From [Eubacterium] saphenum (GTDB lineage: Bacteria; Bacillota; Clostridia; Lachnospirales; Anaerotignaceae), in NCBI GenBank assembly GCA_004557645.1, contig SFGI01000061.1, positions 1 to 5,284 on the forward strand: a DNA stretch of 5,284 bases. The letters are read 5' to 3'. Below, one piece after another: positions 1-5,284 of this stretch. Positions within the stretch are counted from its first letter, which is position 1. Each line of letters begins with the position of its first letter. Position numbers and translations under genes: made by a program. The notes below the pieces were generated by a model that did no database searches, was not told the origin of the DNA, and worked only from the letters and a program-made list of their open reading frames with translations.

Positions 1-521
1 ACATCAATCATAGCTCCTGCTACTACACCTGCATCTCCTGCTCCTAAACCAAGCGAAGTAATTATGGCCGCCTTTACCACAGATAATGTAAATTGGTGAA
101 TCTTCAAACTAAATGTTTCGGTATGTGGCTTATATTGGCACGAACTTGCTCTTGTTGTCAAATTATCGGAATTGGATATCGAATTACTAGAATCAGGTGC
201 CGTAATTGGATATTCAAAATGCTGCCTTTGTTCTGTCGAGGGAATGATTACCATATGTTCATCAACTTTTATGCTAACACTATCCACAACAACTCTGTCC
301 TTCTGAATTTCTCCATATTCTGTATACAAAGTCGTTTCTCCGTTAATAGTCATGTAATATTTAGCATACATTGTTGTATCTGTATCTTTTTGCTCAATAA
401 TCTTAATGCCATTTAATGTATCAGCTCCTACAGATGAGGCGAATACTGATTGCGCTGACAATGAAAATAACATGACAACTGCTAAAACTACAGAAATCAT
501 CTTTTTAAATATTCCTTTCAT
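1..521 (-). CDS. Secreted protein of unknown function, ICE cargo (C-terminus beyond window)
   Basis: I do not recognise this protein. The frame is open from an ATG at 521 to the window edge (173 codons seen, no stop), so the C-terminus is missing. The first ~28 residues are a textbook Gram-positive signal peptide: basic start (MKGIFKK), hydrophobic core about residues 8-22, and a VFA-S cleavage site at about 28. The product is therefore probably exported. Residues 30-100 are polar and look beta-rich, with several Tyr and Thr-rich strands. Residues 108-127 are a Ser/Asn/Thr-rich linker, with a single Cys at 128. From about 146 the sequence becomes hydrophobic and Gly/Ala-rich (VVKAAIITSLGLGAGDAGVV), suggesting a membrane helix or an amphipathic, bacteriocin-like segment. 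The start is supported by AAGGGAG about 10 bases upstream and by the fit of the signal peptide. The gene is visibly more AT-rich than the conjugation genes and has its own promoter, which fits cargo acquired separately. An antimicrobial or surface role is only a guess. Confidence 0.8.
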   Translation of the reverse strand, partial: MKGIFKKMISVVLAVVMLFSLSAQSVFASSVGADTLNGIKIIEQKDTDTTMYAKYYMTINGETTLYTEYGEIQKDRVVVDSVSIKVDEHMVIIPSTEQRQHFEYPITAPDSSNSISNSDNLTTRASSCQYKPHTETFSLKIHQFTLSVVKAAIITSLGLGAGDAGVVAGAMID

Positions 522-531
522 ATTCCTTTTT

Positions 532-538
532 CTCCCTT
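532..538 (-). promoter_or_regulatory. Ribosome binding site of the secreted cargo protein
   Basis: AAGGGAG on the minus strand lies about 10 bases upstream of the ATG at 521. A weaker AGGA sits only 2-3 bases from the ATG. No other start in this frame follows a comparable site, so it decides the start of the signal-peptide protein. Confidence 0.6.
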
Positions 539-603
539 CTCTGCATTTGTTCAAAAATTATTTACAAAGAATCAATAACTCCTATTTACATGTGCACTTT
601 TAT

Positions 604-619
604 GTTAGCTATAGCTAAC
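604..619. promoter_or_regulatory. Perfect 16-bp palindrome at the transcription start, likely repressor operator
   Basis: GTTAGCTATAGCTAAC is its own reverse complement over all 16 bases. It begins three bases downstream of the -10 box of the leftward promoter and covers the expected transcription start, the usual place for a repressor to block initiation. The half-site TTAGC has a loose likeness to the TTAGG half-sites of metal-dependent DtxR/IdeR-type repressors, but that is weak and the regulator is not in the window. The heptamer ATGTGCA flanks it at 590-596 and 633-639. Confidence 0.6.
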
Positions 620-622
620 TTC

Positions 623-651
623 ATAGTATCATATGTGCAATATTTTGTCAA
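623..651 (-). promoter_or_regulatory. Sigma-A type promoter of the secreted cargo gene
   Basis: On the minus strand a consensus -35 box TTGACA (646-651) is followed, after exactly 17 bases, by a -10 box TACTAT (623-628; consensus TATAAT). Transcription would start near 616, inside the 16-bp palindrome, leaving an untranslated leader of about 95 bases before the ATG at 521. The leader has no long coding frame. The near-consensus boxes suggest strong transcription unless repressed. The promoter lies between orf13 and the cargo gene, so the cargo can be expressed apart from the conjugation operon. Confidence 0.75.
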
Positions 652-681
652 TCGTCCCACAAAGCATTGTTTTAATATATT

Positions 682-718
682 TTTTCACCAAAGTGAAAAG
701 TTGATTTATTTCCACTTT
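682..718. repeat. Overlapping inverted repeats between orf13 and the cargo promoter
   Basis: Three related segments lie in tandem: TTTTCAC (682-688), AAAGTGAAAA (690-699) and TTTCCACTTT (709-718). The middle one can pair with the first (7 bp, 4-base loop) or with the third (10 bp in the minus-strand transcript counting one G-U pair, 9-base loop). The two hairpins exclude each other. They lie 24-60 bases past the orf13 stop, so they may act as a weak terminator or RNA-stabilising end for the conjugation operon. No U-tract follows either stem on the minus strand, so a strong intrinsic terminator is unlikely. A protein-binding site upstream of the cargo promoter is the alternative. Confidence 0.45.
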
Positions 719-741
719 CTAATTAATAGTCATCTGGCTAA

Positions 742-1664
742 TTACTGAGCTTTCATACTACACAATATCTTCCATTTCCCCTCATCTTTCTCCAATACAA
801 GTTTAAACTGCGACACCTGTGTTGTCATGGTCTGGTTATCCAGATATTTCACCGCAAGGGAAGCTGTCACCTGATTCCCTTTTCGGTTGTAAACCGGATT
901 CACCAGTTCCGAGAAGATATATTCTTTCCCAACAGGTTTCAGCACGCCCTCATTCACATAATAGGTCAGCTCCTTTGCGGTTGCCGTAGGGTACAGCTTG
1001 AAAAAGGTAGTGAGAAATTCGTTGATTTCCTCCGTAGTGATGGAATCCACCGTACCGTCACTTTGTACTGCTTTTGGAGTGTAGCCGGATTTTACGGGAA
1101 CGCTGGTGATGGTAGGATTCTGAACAATCGTCAGGTTTCCAGAGCCATCCACATAGACTGTCACCTGATAAGCGGAACGGACGGTTTTACTGGATTCCCC
1201 CTCTGTGATACGCTGTTCTACCGTATAGGTCACTTGATAATGCTGCTCCTTTTCTTCTATGATTTCCCATATCTGAAAGTCAGTCAGGGCAGACGATACG
1301 GGGATGTCCTTTCGGACGGTATCTACATTCAGGGCTTGCAGTTCTCCGGTGAGATACCCTTTTAAAGCATTTGTCCGGTTATCAATGGAAGCGGCGGACT
1401 GTTCCCATGAATAGTAGACTTCTGCGAAATTCTCCACAAAGTTTTCTATCTTGTGGGTGTCAATGATTTTTTCCTCAATCACTTTGGTTTCATGAACAGT
1501 GTGGATGTCTATCGCCGTGAAATTCTTATAGACGGCAAACAGGAAACTCACCGCCAGAAGCACCCACAGGGCAATCACGGTTTTTTTTGGGTATTGACTT
1601 TGTAAACTTTCAGCTTCTTTTCTTTCTGCTTTTTCTGGTTTTCCTCTTTTCTAATCTGAATCAT
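742..1664 (-). CDS. tcpC: VirB8-like conjugation protein TcpC/Orf13, frame broken at an A8 tract
   Basis: TcpC/Orf13 is a bitopic membrane protein of Gram-positive conjugation systems with NTF2-like domains resembling VirB8, needed to assemble the transfer channel. The main frame (742-1578, 278 codons) holds one transmembrane helix (VIALWVLLAVSFLFAVYKNF), then an extracytoplasmic part with typical Orf13 sequence (FVENFAEVYYSWE, ALKGYLTGELQALN, a second domain from EINEFLTTFFKLYP). The expected basic cytoplasmic tail is in another frame: ATG at 1664 encodes MIQIRKEENQKKQKEKKLKV and reads on to a TGA at 1575-1577. Joining both frames at the A8 tract (T8 at 1581-1588, plus strand) gives about 307 residues, close to my recollection of Tn916 Orf13 (about 310), with the junction TQKKTVIALW. 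One extra A, or a -1 slip, restores the gene. AAAGGA precedes the ATG, 15 bases after the orf14 stop. No ribosome site precedes GTG 1578. It could be a pseudogene, a sequencing error or a slippage-expressed gene. Confidence 0.85.
1575..1588 (-). other. Frame break in orf13: A8 slippery tract with overlapping TGA/GTG
   Basis: Read on the minus strand, the upstream frame is ACC CAA AAA AAA CCG TGA. The last A of CAA plus the two AAA codons form A AAA AAA, a classical -1 slippery heptamer. A -1 shift reads AAA AAA ACC GTG ATT and enters the TcpC frame. The stop (1575-1577) overlaps a GTG (1576-1578) in the TcpC frame as GTGA, so re-initiation after termination is also conceivable. I see no strong stimulatory hairpin downstream, only a weak GCCC/GGGT stem. 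Confidence 0.8.
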
Positions 1665-1679
1665 ATCGGTTCATCCTTT

Positions 1680-2684
1680 CTATTGTTTGATTCGTCCGGC
1701 TCCGGCAAGGTGCTGTTGCCAGTAGGAGCCTGTCAGGTCTGCATAACCAATGGGATTTCCGGCATGGTACATCTGGTTATTTCCCACATATAGCCCCACA
1801 TGGGTGATATAGGTTCCGGCGTTATAGGTGGAGTGGAAAAAGACCAAATCCCCTGCTTTTGCTTCGGACAGAGGGATGTGCTGTGTTACATTGTACTGTT
1901 CCTGTGCTGTCCGTGGCAGGGCGATTCCTGCCTTGCCATAGCACCACTGCACCAGTCCCGAACAGTCAAAGGAAGTGGAGGGGGAATCGCCCCCGTACAC
2001 ATACGTCCAGCCCTCATACTTTAAGGCTTCCTCCATGATAGCCTGCACCGTTTCATCATCAAACTGTGCCACGGTCAGGTATTCCGATACCAAGAAGACA
2101 TAGAACATATTTCCGTAGGAATACCGCCAGCCCCCGTTTTTCTCTACGGCAACAGGGTTGGTGTAGGTGACTTTCTTTCCGCCGGATTTTTCCCTTGCGA
2201 AGCTCTCTGCCAGTTCAAAGGTGTACTTTTTCCCGTGTCCTGCCACATAGTCCAGGAAGCCGCCGCCGTAATTGTAGGATTGAATCACACTGTTTAGGTC
2301 ACAGCCCTTTGTTTCTGCTGCTGTAAGCAGTTCCGAGAAATATTTGCAGCCCTGTTTGATGGATTCCTCTGTGTTAAGGGAGTTCGGGGGAATACCCAGA
2401 GATTCCGAGGACTGCATAACGTCTTCCAGCGTGCCGCCGGATTCCACCTGAATGATGGCGAGCAGCACATTTAAGTATTCCTCTATGCCATATTCCCTTG
2501 CATACTTTTCCAGCATAGGTTTATGGGCGAGGACTTCCTGTGATACGCTCACGCCCCCATAGATAAGGTTTCCGCCACTTCCGCCGTCTTCCTCATCCGA
2601 GAAGACAATCACCACCAAGAGGAGCATGGAGAACATCATCACGAACACGCCGGAACAGGCAAAGAAAAGGTGTCTTAACTTCAT
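1680..2684 (-). CDS. tcpG: Bifunctional peptidoglycan hydrolase Orf14/TcpG (lysozyme-like + NlpC/P60)
   Basis: This is the cell-wall hydrolase of Tn916-type conjugation, which opens peptidoglycan locally so the transfer channel can cross it. It has 334 residues; Tn916 Orf14 is about 333. A basic start and a hydrophobic helix (residues 7-29) anchor or export it. Residues ~45-200 form a lysozyme/Slt-like domain of the CwlT type, with the probable catalytic Glu81 in QVESGG and the conserved SYNYGGGFL motif (136-144). Residues ~208-334 form an NlpC/P60 peptidase with Cys241 (FDCSGLVQW), His295 (ITHVGLYV) and a third polar residue, probably His307 (MYHAG). All key residues are present, so both activities are likely intact. 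The start at 2684 is preferred over the ATG at 2735, because GGGGAG lies 5 bases upstream, the ATG overlaps the orf15 stop as ATGA, and the 17 residues before it are not signal-like. Translation is probably coupled to orf15. Confidence 0.95.
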   Translation of the reverse strand: MKLRHLFFACSGVFVMMFSMLLLVVIVFSDEEDGGSGGNLIYGGVSVSQEVLAHKPMLEKYAREYGIEEYLNVLLAIIQVESGGTLEDVMQSSESLGIPPNSLNTEESIKQGCKYFSELLTAAETKGCDLNSVIQSYNYGGGFLDYVAGHGKKYTFELAESFAREKSGGKKVTYTNPVAVEKNGGWRYSYGNMFYVFLVSEYLTVAQFDDETVQAIMEEALKYEGWTYVYGGDSPSTSFDCSGLVQWCYGKAGIALPRTAQEQYNVTQHIPLSEAKAGDLVFFHSTYNAGTYITHVGLYVGNNQMYHAGNPIGYADLTGSYWQQHLAGAGRIKQ

Positions 2685-4969
2685 GTTTTCTCCCCTTTCT
2701 TTTGTTTGGCAGCCGCTTTTCCCGTTTTTGTCCACTCCTTTCTGGCGGTGGTACGCCGGATGGTAAAGTTCGATTCCTTAACCACAGGGGCAGCCCGTTT
2801 TCTTTCCGGTATCACAGGAGCCGTATCGTTCTGGACAGGTCTTGCCGGACGGGGCGCAGCAGGTGTGATAGCAGGAGCTATCTTTTGTCTTTCATCTGGT
2901 TTGTCTGGGGAAACCGGAGGGACTATCTGGCGTTCTGTCCTTACAGGCGGTATCTGTTCGTGGTGGATGGAAGCCGCTTTTACCACCGGAACCGAAGTCC
3001 GTTCCGCTACAGTTCCCCCATAAGAAACCTGCCCCCGTTCCCTAATAGCTGGGGAAGCTGGCTGCTTTGTCTTTGCAGTGGCAGGGCGTTCATGGACGGG
3101 AGCCACCCCTTTGGGTGCTTCGGAAGCTGTCTTTTGCGTCTGTTTTGCCTGTTCCAGTTCCGCCCTGCGTTCTGCAATGGTCTGTCTGCGGCTTTCTGCC
3201 TGTGCGTTCCGCTGTTCAGCTCTGGCAGTTCGGGTCTGGGTCACACTGGAAGTAAAATCCCGTACTCCCTCTGACACCTGTTTTTTCCCGTGGTAAAGGG
3301 CGTACTTTGCATTGACGGGCAAATCCTTTGCCTGCTCCCGAAGCTGTCCAGTAGTATCGGCTATTTTATCTTTGGTATCTGCCACCGCACCCACAGCAGA
3401 ACCAGCCCGTTTCCATGCGGATTTCTTTTCCGGTGCTGCCTGTCCATTTGGTCGGGTGTGGTCTGCCTGTGTACGTTTGGAAGAGCCGGAGTTGGAAGCA
3501 TTTCTCTGGTCTGAGCCAGCCTGCTTTCCTGCATGGTATGCAGCCGTTCCAGCCCCAAGAGCCGCCACAGAACGCCCTAACTTATGCTGTAAACGGTGCA
3601 TATGGGCGTGCATGAGCATACGGGGTCTTCGCATGATACGGCTTCCCATGCTTTGGGAATCGCCACTCTGTAAGGAGAACATCCCCATCAAATCCCCCAG
3701 CTTGAAATAAATTCCGGCAAAGGTCACTATCTGCAAGAACGCTGTCAGGAAGAACGGATATTCCCCAGACAGGTTGTAGAGCATGGTGGAAATACTGAAC
3801 GCTACCGTGATAATCAGGGTGATTCCGGCTCTGGTAAGGATGGTGTTGAACAGTTTCGTGATGGCACGTTTTGACATCCCCTCAAAAGAGGGAACCATGC
3901 TAAGGAGAAAGCTCACAGGCAGGAACATGGCGTAGATGATAAAAAGCACCTGTGAGAAAATCATTATCCCCGTGAGCAGGAATACAAAAACAGAGATACC
4001 GATATTGAACATGAACAGGAAGAAGACGGTTCCCAATCGGTTGATGGTCTTTGTGATGGTAAGGTTGGTGTTTTCCCTGTCTTCGATTTCCTCCACCACG
4101 ATTTCTTCCCTGTCCTGCCCGTTGTTTTCATTTGGACTGGTTGAAAGCAGGCTTTCCACACGGTCTGCTCCAATGCTTTCCACATCCGAATTGCCGTATT
4201 GCAGCAGGAGCCACGGCTGCTTTACCTGAATGGAAAACAGGCTGTCCCGTATCAAATCCACGCTGTCTTTTCCCTGACTTTCCGAGTTGGGCAGCACAAT
4301 CTTTGTGCCAAGGGTCAGGCTGGCATTGCTGATGTCTGCGGAAAATTCATTGATTTTCCCGATATAATCAGGAGCGTAGGCGATAAAGGCAGAGGACAGC
4401 ACGAACACTACCACAAAATTGACAACGGCATGGATGGCTTTTGTAGTTTCCCGTTTGATAAGCCCTGTGTAGGCAACGTAAATCCCCACCACCAAAATGA
4501 GAATCAGCAGGAACCCGATATAAAATCCCTCCGAGGACAAGCCGCCTGTGGTAACGCCTGCAAGGGTCTGCATATTTTTCCCGATGGAATCCGCCGTGGA
4601 GGAAATGAAGTCCAGCGAGTAGGCTTCCTGAATCAGATACCCTGTGGCGTTGGAAAGGTACAGGCTGATGGTCCAGATAAAATTTGTGATGGCATACAGC
4701 CCGTACATTACCTGTTTTCCGATACCGTCCAGCCAGTTCCACGGGAGCCAGTCCCATCCGCTGTCCACATAAAAATCAAGCTGGTAGTTGTCCAGAGGAT
4801 ATTTGCTGTATTCGTTGGCAGCGTCCACCGTATCATCCACCAGTCCGGCAGCGTGGGCGGCAGTACCGACTTTTCCTGCTATACTCCCGATTTTTTTTAA
4901 AGAGTTTTGTCCCTTTATCCGGCAAGGGACAAGGGCTGTCCCCTGCTGGATGGGCTTTCTTATCTTCAT
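2681..4969 (-). CDS. tcpH: VirB6-like polytopic conjugation channel protein Orf15/TcpH
   Basis: Orf15/TcpH is the large polytopic membrane protein of Tn916/pCW3-type secretion systems, thought to form the inner-membrane channel as VirB6/TrbL does. It has 762 residues. Hydrophobic segments lie at about 87-113, 148-171, 179-199, 312-335, 336-358, 372-398 and 403-423. A large soluble loop (~200-310) contains the family stretch DSVDLIRDSLFSIQVKQPWL. Residues ~430-762 form a long basic cytoplasmic tail: a His/Met/Arg-rich part (MHAHMHRLQHKL, 452-463), an Ala/Arg/Glu/Gln coiled-coil-like stretch (~583-612), then Pro/Ala/Lys/Arg-rich sequence to the end. The YSKYPLDNYQLDFYV and DWLPWNWLDGIGK motifs (54-84) are typical. 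ATG 4969 follows GAGGTG by 5 bases and overlaps the orf16 stop as ATGA; its own stop overlaps orf14. The first ~30 residues look atypical: a signal-cleavage-like AHA-A (38-41) is present, but no clear hydrophobic core precedes it. Confidence 0.93.
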   Translation of the reverse strand: MKIRKPIQQGTALVPCRIKGQNSLKKIGSIAGKVGTAAHAAGLVDDTVDAANEYSKYPLDNYQLDFYVDSGWDWLPWNWLDGIGKQVMYGLYAITNFIWTISLYLSNATGYLIQEAYSLDFISSTADSIGKNMQTLAGVTTGGLSSEGFYIGFLLILILVVGIYVAYTGLIKRETTKAIHAVVNFVVVFVLSSAFIAYAPDYIGKINEFSADISNASLTLGTKIVLPNSESQGKDSVDLIRDSLFSIQVKQPWLLLQYGNSDVESIGADRVESLLSTSPNENNGQDREEIVVEEIEDRENTNLTITKTINRLGTVFFLFMFNIGISVFVFLLTGIMIFSQVLFIIYAMFLPVSFLLSMVPSFEGMSKRAITKLFNTILTRAGITLIITVAFSISTMLYNLSGEYPFFLTAFLQIVTFAGIYFKLGDLMGMFSLQSGDSQSMGSRIMRRPRMLMHAHMHRLQHKLGRSVAALGAGTAAYHAGKQAGSDQRNASNSGSSKRTQADHTRPNGQAAPEKKSAWKRAGSAVGAVADTKDKIADTTGQLREQAKDLPVNAKYALYHGKKQVSEGVRDFTSSVTQTRTARAEQRNAQAESRRQTIAERRAELEQAKQTQKTASEAPKGVAPVHERPATAKTKQPASPAIRERGQVSYGGTVAERTSVPVVKAASIHHEQIPPVRTERQIVPPVSPDKPDERQKIAPAITPAAPRPARPVQNDTAPVIPERKRAAPVVKESNFTIRRTTARKEWTKTGKAAAKQKKGEKT
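4907..4943 (-). repeat. Competing inverted repeats at the 5' end of orf15
   Basis: In the minus-strand transcript three segments occur in order: GGGGACA (4937-4943), TTGTCCCTT (4924-4932) and AAGGGACAA (4907-4915). The middle segment is perfectly complementary to the third over 9 bp (8-base loop). Six of its bases (TGTCCC) can instead pair with GGGACA of the first (5-base loop). The two hairpins exclude each other and lie about 26-63 bases past the orf15 start codon, just before an A8 tract (T8 at 4891-4898). They may tune translation of orf15, or be the trace of a small inserted palindromic element; both are inference. Confidence 0.5.
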
Positions 4970-5284
4970 TCCTCCACCTCTTTTCTTACGGGCGGTCTGG
5001 TGTCAAAGGCATGGAACAGGTCTTCAAAGATAGGGTGGAACTGTATCACTCCTACACGCCCGTACAAATCACTGATAAGGCACTGTCCGTTTTCTAAGTC
5101 ACGGAGCCGTTTCTGGTTGTTTTCATCTTCGGAATCCACCCCGAAAAAGGTGAGGGTCTTCTTGATTTCGTTGATGTCCGTGGAACGGAACGCAAACTTC
5201 AAGCCCAGATTGTTTTTCAGTTTTTCATCCAGCAAATCGTCCGTGTTCTGGGTCACAAAGTAAACGCCTGCGTTCATGGCACGT
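4966..5284 (-). CDS. tcpF: C-terminal end of VirB4-like conjugation ATPase Orf16/TcpF (start beyond window)
   Basis: This is the last ~106 codons of the secretion-system ATPase that powers channel assembly and transfer in Tn916-type elements; full-length relatives are about 800 residues. The frame is open to the window edge: Arg and Ala codons precede Met5277, so that Met is internal. The piece carries the VirB4-family stretch NAGVYFVTQNTDDLLD, where the TQN lies in the conserved strand after Walker B in the RecA-like domain. It then has a typical C-terminal lobe (LENGQCLISDLYGRVGVIQF) ending in FHAFDTRPPVRKEVEE. The Walker A and B motifs lie outside the window. The TGA (4966-4968) overlaps the orf15 ATG as ATGA, and the orf15 ribosome site lies inside the last codons, so translation of the two is probably coupled. 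Confidence 0.88.
   Translation of the reverse strand, partial: RAMNAGVYFVTQNTDDLLDEKLKNNLGLKFAFRSTDINEIKKTLTFFGVDSEDENNQKRLRDLENGQCLISDLYGRVGVIQFHPIFEDLFHAFDTRPPVRKEVEE

Noticed and set aside
501..546. Tiny minus-strand open frame from ATG 546 (13 codons) in the cargo leader
   Set aside because: It is too short and has no ribosome site of its own. It overlaps the real ribosome site and start, with nothing typical of a leader peptide.
93..618. Plus-strand open frames over 93-416 and 406-618
   Set aside because: They lie antisense to the minus-strand secreted protein, which has a ribosome site, promoter and signal peptide. Their translations are Cys/Ile-rich and look like random frames, with no ribosome site.
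681..701. TTTTCAC/GTGAAAA hairpin as a classical intrinsic terminator
   Set aside because: The stem is AT-rich and short, and neither strand has a proper T-run right after it on its transcript.
2685..2735. Upstream ATG giving orf14 17 extra residues
   Set aside because: It sits inside the orf15 coding end without a good ribosome site. The extra residues are polar and would precede the signal/anchor helix; ATG 2684 has GGGGAG at the right spacing and the ATGA overlap.
2702..3710. Several plus-strand open frames opposite the orf15 C-terminal tail (e.g. 2702-3274, 3312-3710)
   Set aside because: They are shadows of the Ala/Pro/Arg-rich coding tail of orf15, with low-complexity Ser/Cys/Phe/Arg translations and no supporting start signals.
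4199..4900. 233-codon plus-strand open frame
   Set aside because: It is antisense to the strongly conserved membrane part of orf15. It has no ribosome site and no recognisable domain, and is long only because of the codon bias of the real gene.
1..5284. CRISPR array, tRNA or rRNA gene, insertion sequence, origin of transfer
   Set aside because: I saw no regularly spaced repeats, cloverleaf-like sequence, transposase motif or relaxase nick-site region; the oriT of this family lies further upstream, near the relaxase gene.

Overview
The window is the downstream end of the conjugation module of a Tn916-family integrative and conjugative element (ICE), read on the minus strand, followed by an unrelated accessory gene. 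The conjugation proteins closely resemble the Orf16-Orf13 block of Tn916-type elements from Firmicutes. Strong GGAGG-type ribosome binding sites, a sigma-A type promoter and gut-Clostridia-like codon use suggest a Bacillota host, possibly a gut clostridium. The host genus cannot be read from this sequence. All identities come from motif and family recognition by eye; no database search was run.

Layout, in transcription order (right to left): the C-terminal ~106 codons of the VirB4-like ATPase Orf16/TcpF (4966-5284, cut by the window edge); the VirB6-like polytopic membrane protein Orf15/TcpH (2681-4969); the bifunctional peptidoglycan hydrolase Orf14/TcpG (1680-2684); and the VirB8-like Orf13/TcpC (742-1664). 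Orf16/15 and Orf15/14 are joined by ATGA stop-start overlaps, and orf13 starts 15 bases after orf14, so this is one tightly coupled operon. The proteins would work together as the ATPase, inner channel, wall-opening enzyme and channel-assembly part of a Gram-positive type IV secretion system.

orf13 is not intact as read. Its natural start (ATG at 1664) runs into a stop after 29 codons, because an A8 tract (T8 at 1581-1588 on the plus strand) is one base short of the frame that encodes the rest of TcpC. The tract is also a canonical A AAA AAA slippery site, and the stop overlaps a GTG codon in the downstream frame. The break may be a sequencing error, an inactivating or phase-variable deletion, slippage, or translational coupling.

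Positions 522-741 are an AT-rich, non-coding junction. It holds overlapping inverted repeats (682-718), a near-consensus promoter pointing left (-35 at 646-651, -10 at 623-628, 17-base spacer), and a perfect 16-bp palindrome at the expected transcription start (604-619), which looks like a repressor operator. Beyond it, 1-521 encodes the start of a secreted protein of unknown function with a clear signal peptide. It sits where Tn916 carries orf12-tet(M), the usual cargo slot.

The points most worth a second look are the orf13 frame break, the self-contained promoter/operator/secreted-protein cargo unit, and the unusual 5' end of orf15. That 5' end has competing inverted repeats, an A8 tract and a signal-cleavage-like AHA-A site without a clear hydrophobic core.
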